Shown: positions 15,151-15,177 of the stretch, piece by piece | How the letters are laid out: each line of letters begins with the position of its first letter | Numbering within the stretch: the first letter of the stretch is position 1 | DNA from: an uncultured Lachnospiraceae bacterium | GTDB taxonomy: Bacteria; Bacillota; Clostridia; Lachnospirales; Lachnospiraceae | Assembly (NCBI GenBank): GCA_902782655.1 | Contig: CACZNY010000333.1 | Coordinates: 1-15,177, forward strand | Reading direction: 5' to 3' | Length of the DNA: 15,177 nucleotides | Notes under the pieces: generated by a model | Told to the model about the DNA's origin: nothing | The model's database searches: none | What the model saw: only the letters and a program-made list of their open reading frames with translations | Made by a program: the position numbers and the translations under genes

Positions 15151-15177
15151 ATGAAAGACGGATACGGAAGAGAGATA
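15151..15177 (+). CDS. moaA: Start of a probable moaA (GTP 3',8-cyclase), cut by window end
   Basis: Only nine codons are present. They encode MKDGYGREI, which matches the well-known MoaA N-terminus (M-x-D-x-YGR-x-I, normally followed by the radical-SAM cysteine motif outside this window). MoaA catalyses the first step of molybdenum-cofactor synthesis. The ATG begins 1 nt after the MATE stop, and AGG at 15138-15140 may act as a weak RBS. The call rests on a short match only. Confidence 0.55.

Overview
The window looks like a chromosomal segment from an anaerobic low-GC Gram-positive, most likely a clostridial (Lachnospiraceae-type) bacterium. The reasons are strong AGGAGG-type ribosome binding sites, heavy use of AGG/AGA/ATA/CTT codons, a methionine synthase without the reactivation domain, a secreted Big2-domain protein and tight co-directional gene packing. 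No mobile element, CRISPR array, rRNA or tRNA gene was seen. This placement is inferred from protein character, not from a search.

Left part (1-3360): the 3' end of a HypA-type nickel metallochaperone gene, then a spacer with an extended -10 promoter, then a gene for a 918-residue secreted multidomain beta-sandwich/Ig-like protein. That gene ends at a strong terminator whose A- and T-rich flanks let it also serve the converging minus-strand gene.

Minus-strand unit (3415-5651): aroC (chorismate synthase, TTG start), followed 2 nt later by a seven-bladed-propeller lactonase-like gene with a Lys/Ala/Ser-rich N-terminal tail. The lactonase RBS lies inside the last aroC codons, so the two are probably translationally coupled.

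Intergenic region 5652-5758: the most striking non-coding signal. Two sigma-A-type promoters point in opposite directions and share one palindromic -10 element (ATTATATAAT). Each has a TTGACC -35 box and an 18-bp spacer, symmetric about position 5695.5. It apparently drives aroC leftward and the PH-domain/metH genes rightward.

Plus-strand unit (5759-15177): membrane PH-domain protein, metH, ilvB, ilvN, UDP-galactopyranose-mutase-like FAD oxidoreductase, GT87-like membrane glycosyltransferase, MATE transporter and the first nine codons of what looks like moaA. Most junctions are 1-33 nt or overlap. The exception is the 89-nt ilvB-ilvN gap, which holds a terminator-like hairpin plus two alternative hairpins. 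The unit joins methionine and branched-chain amino acid synthesis to a possible envelope-glycan pair (FAD enzyme plus GT87 protein).

Most genes are ordinary metabolism. The parts worth a second look are the symmetric promoter, the possible attenuator between the two acetolactate synthase subunit genes, the uncharacterised FAD/GT87 pair and the modular secreted protein.
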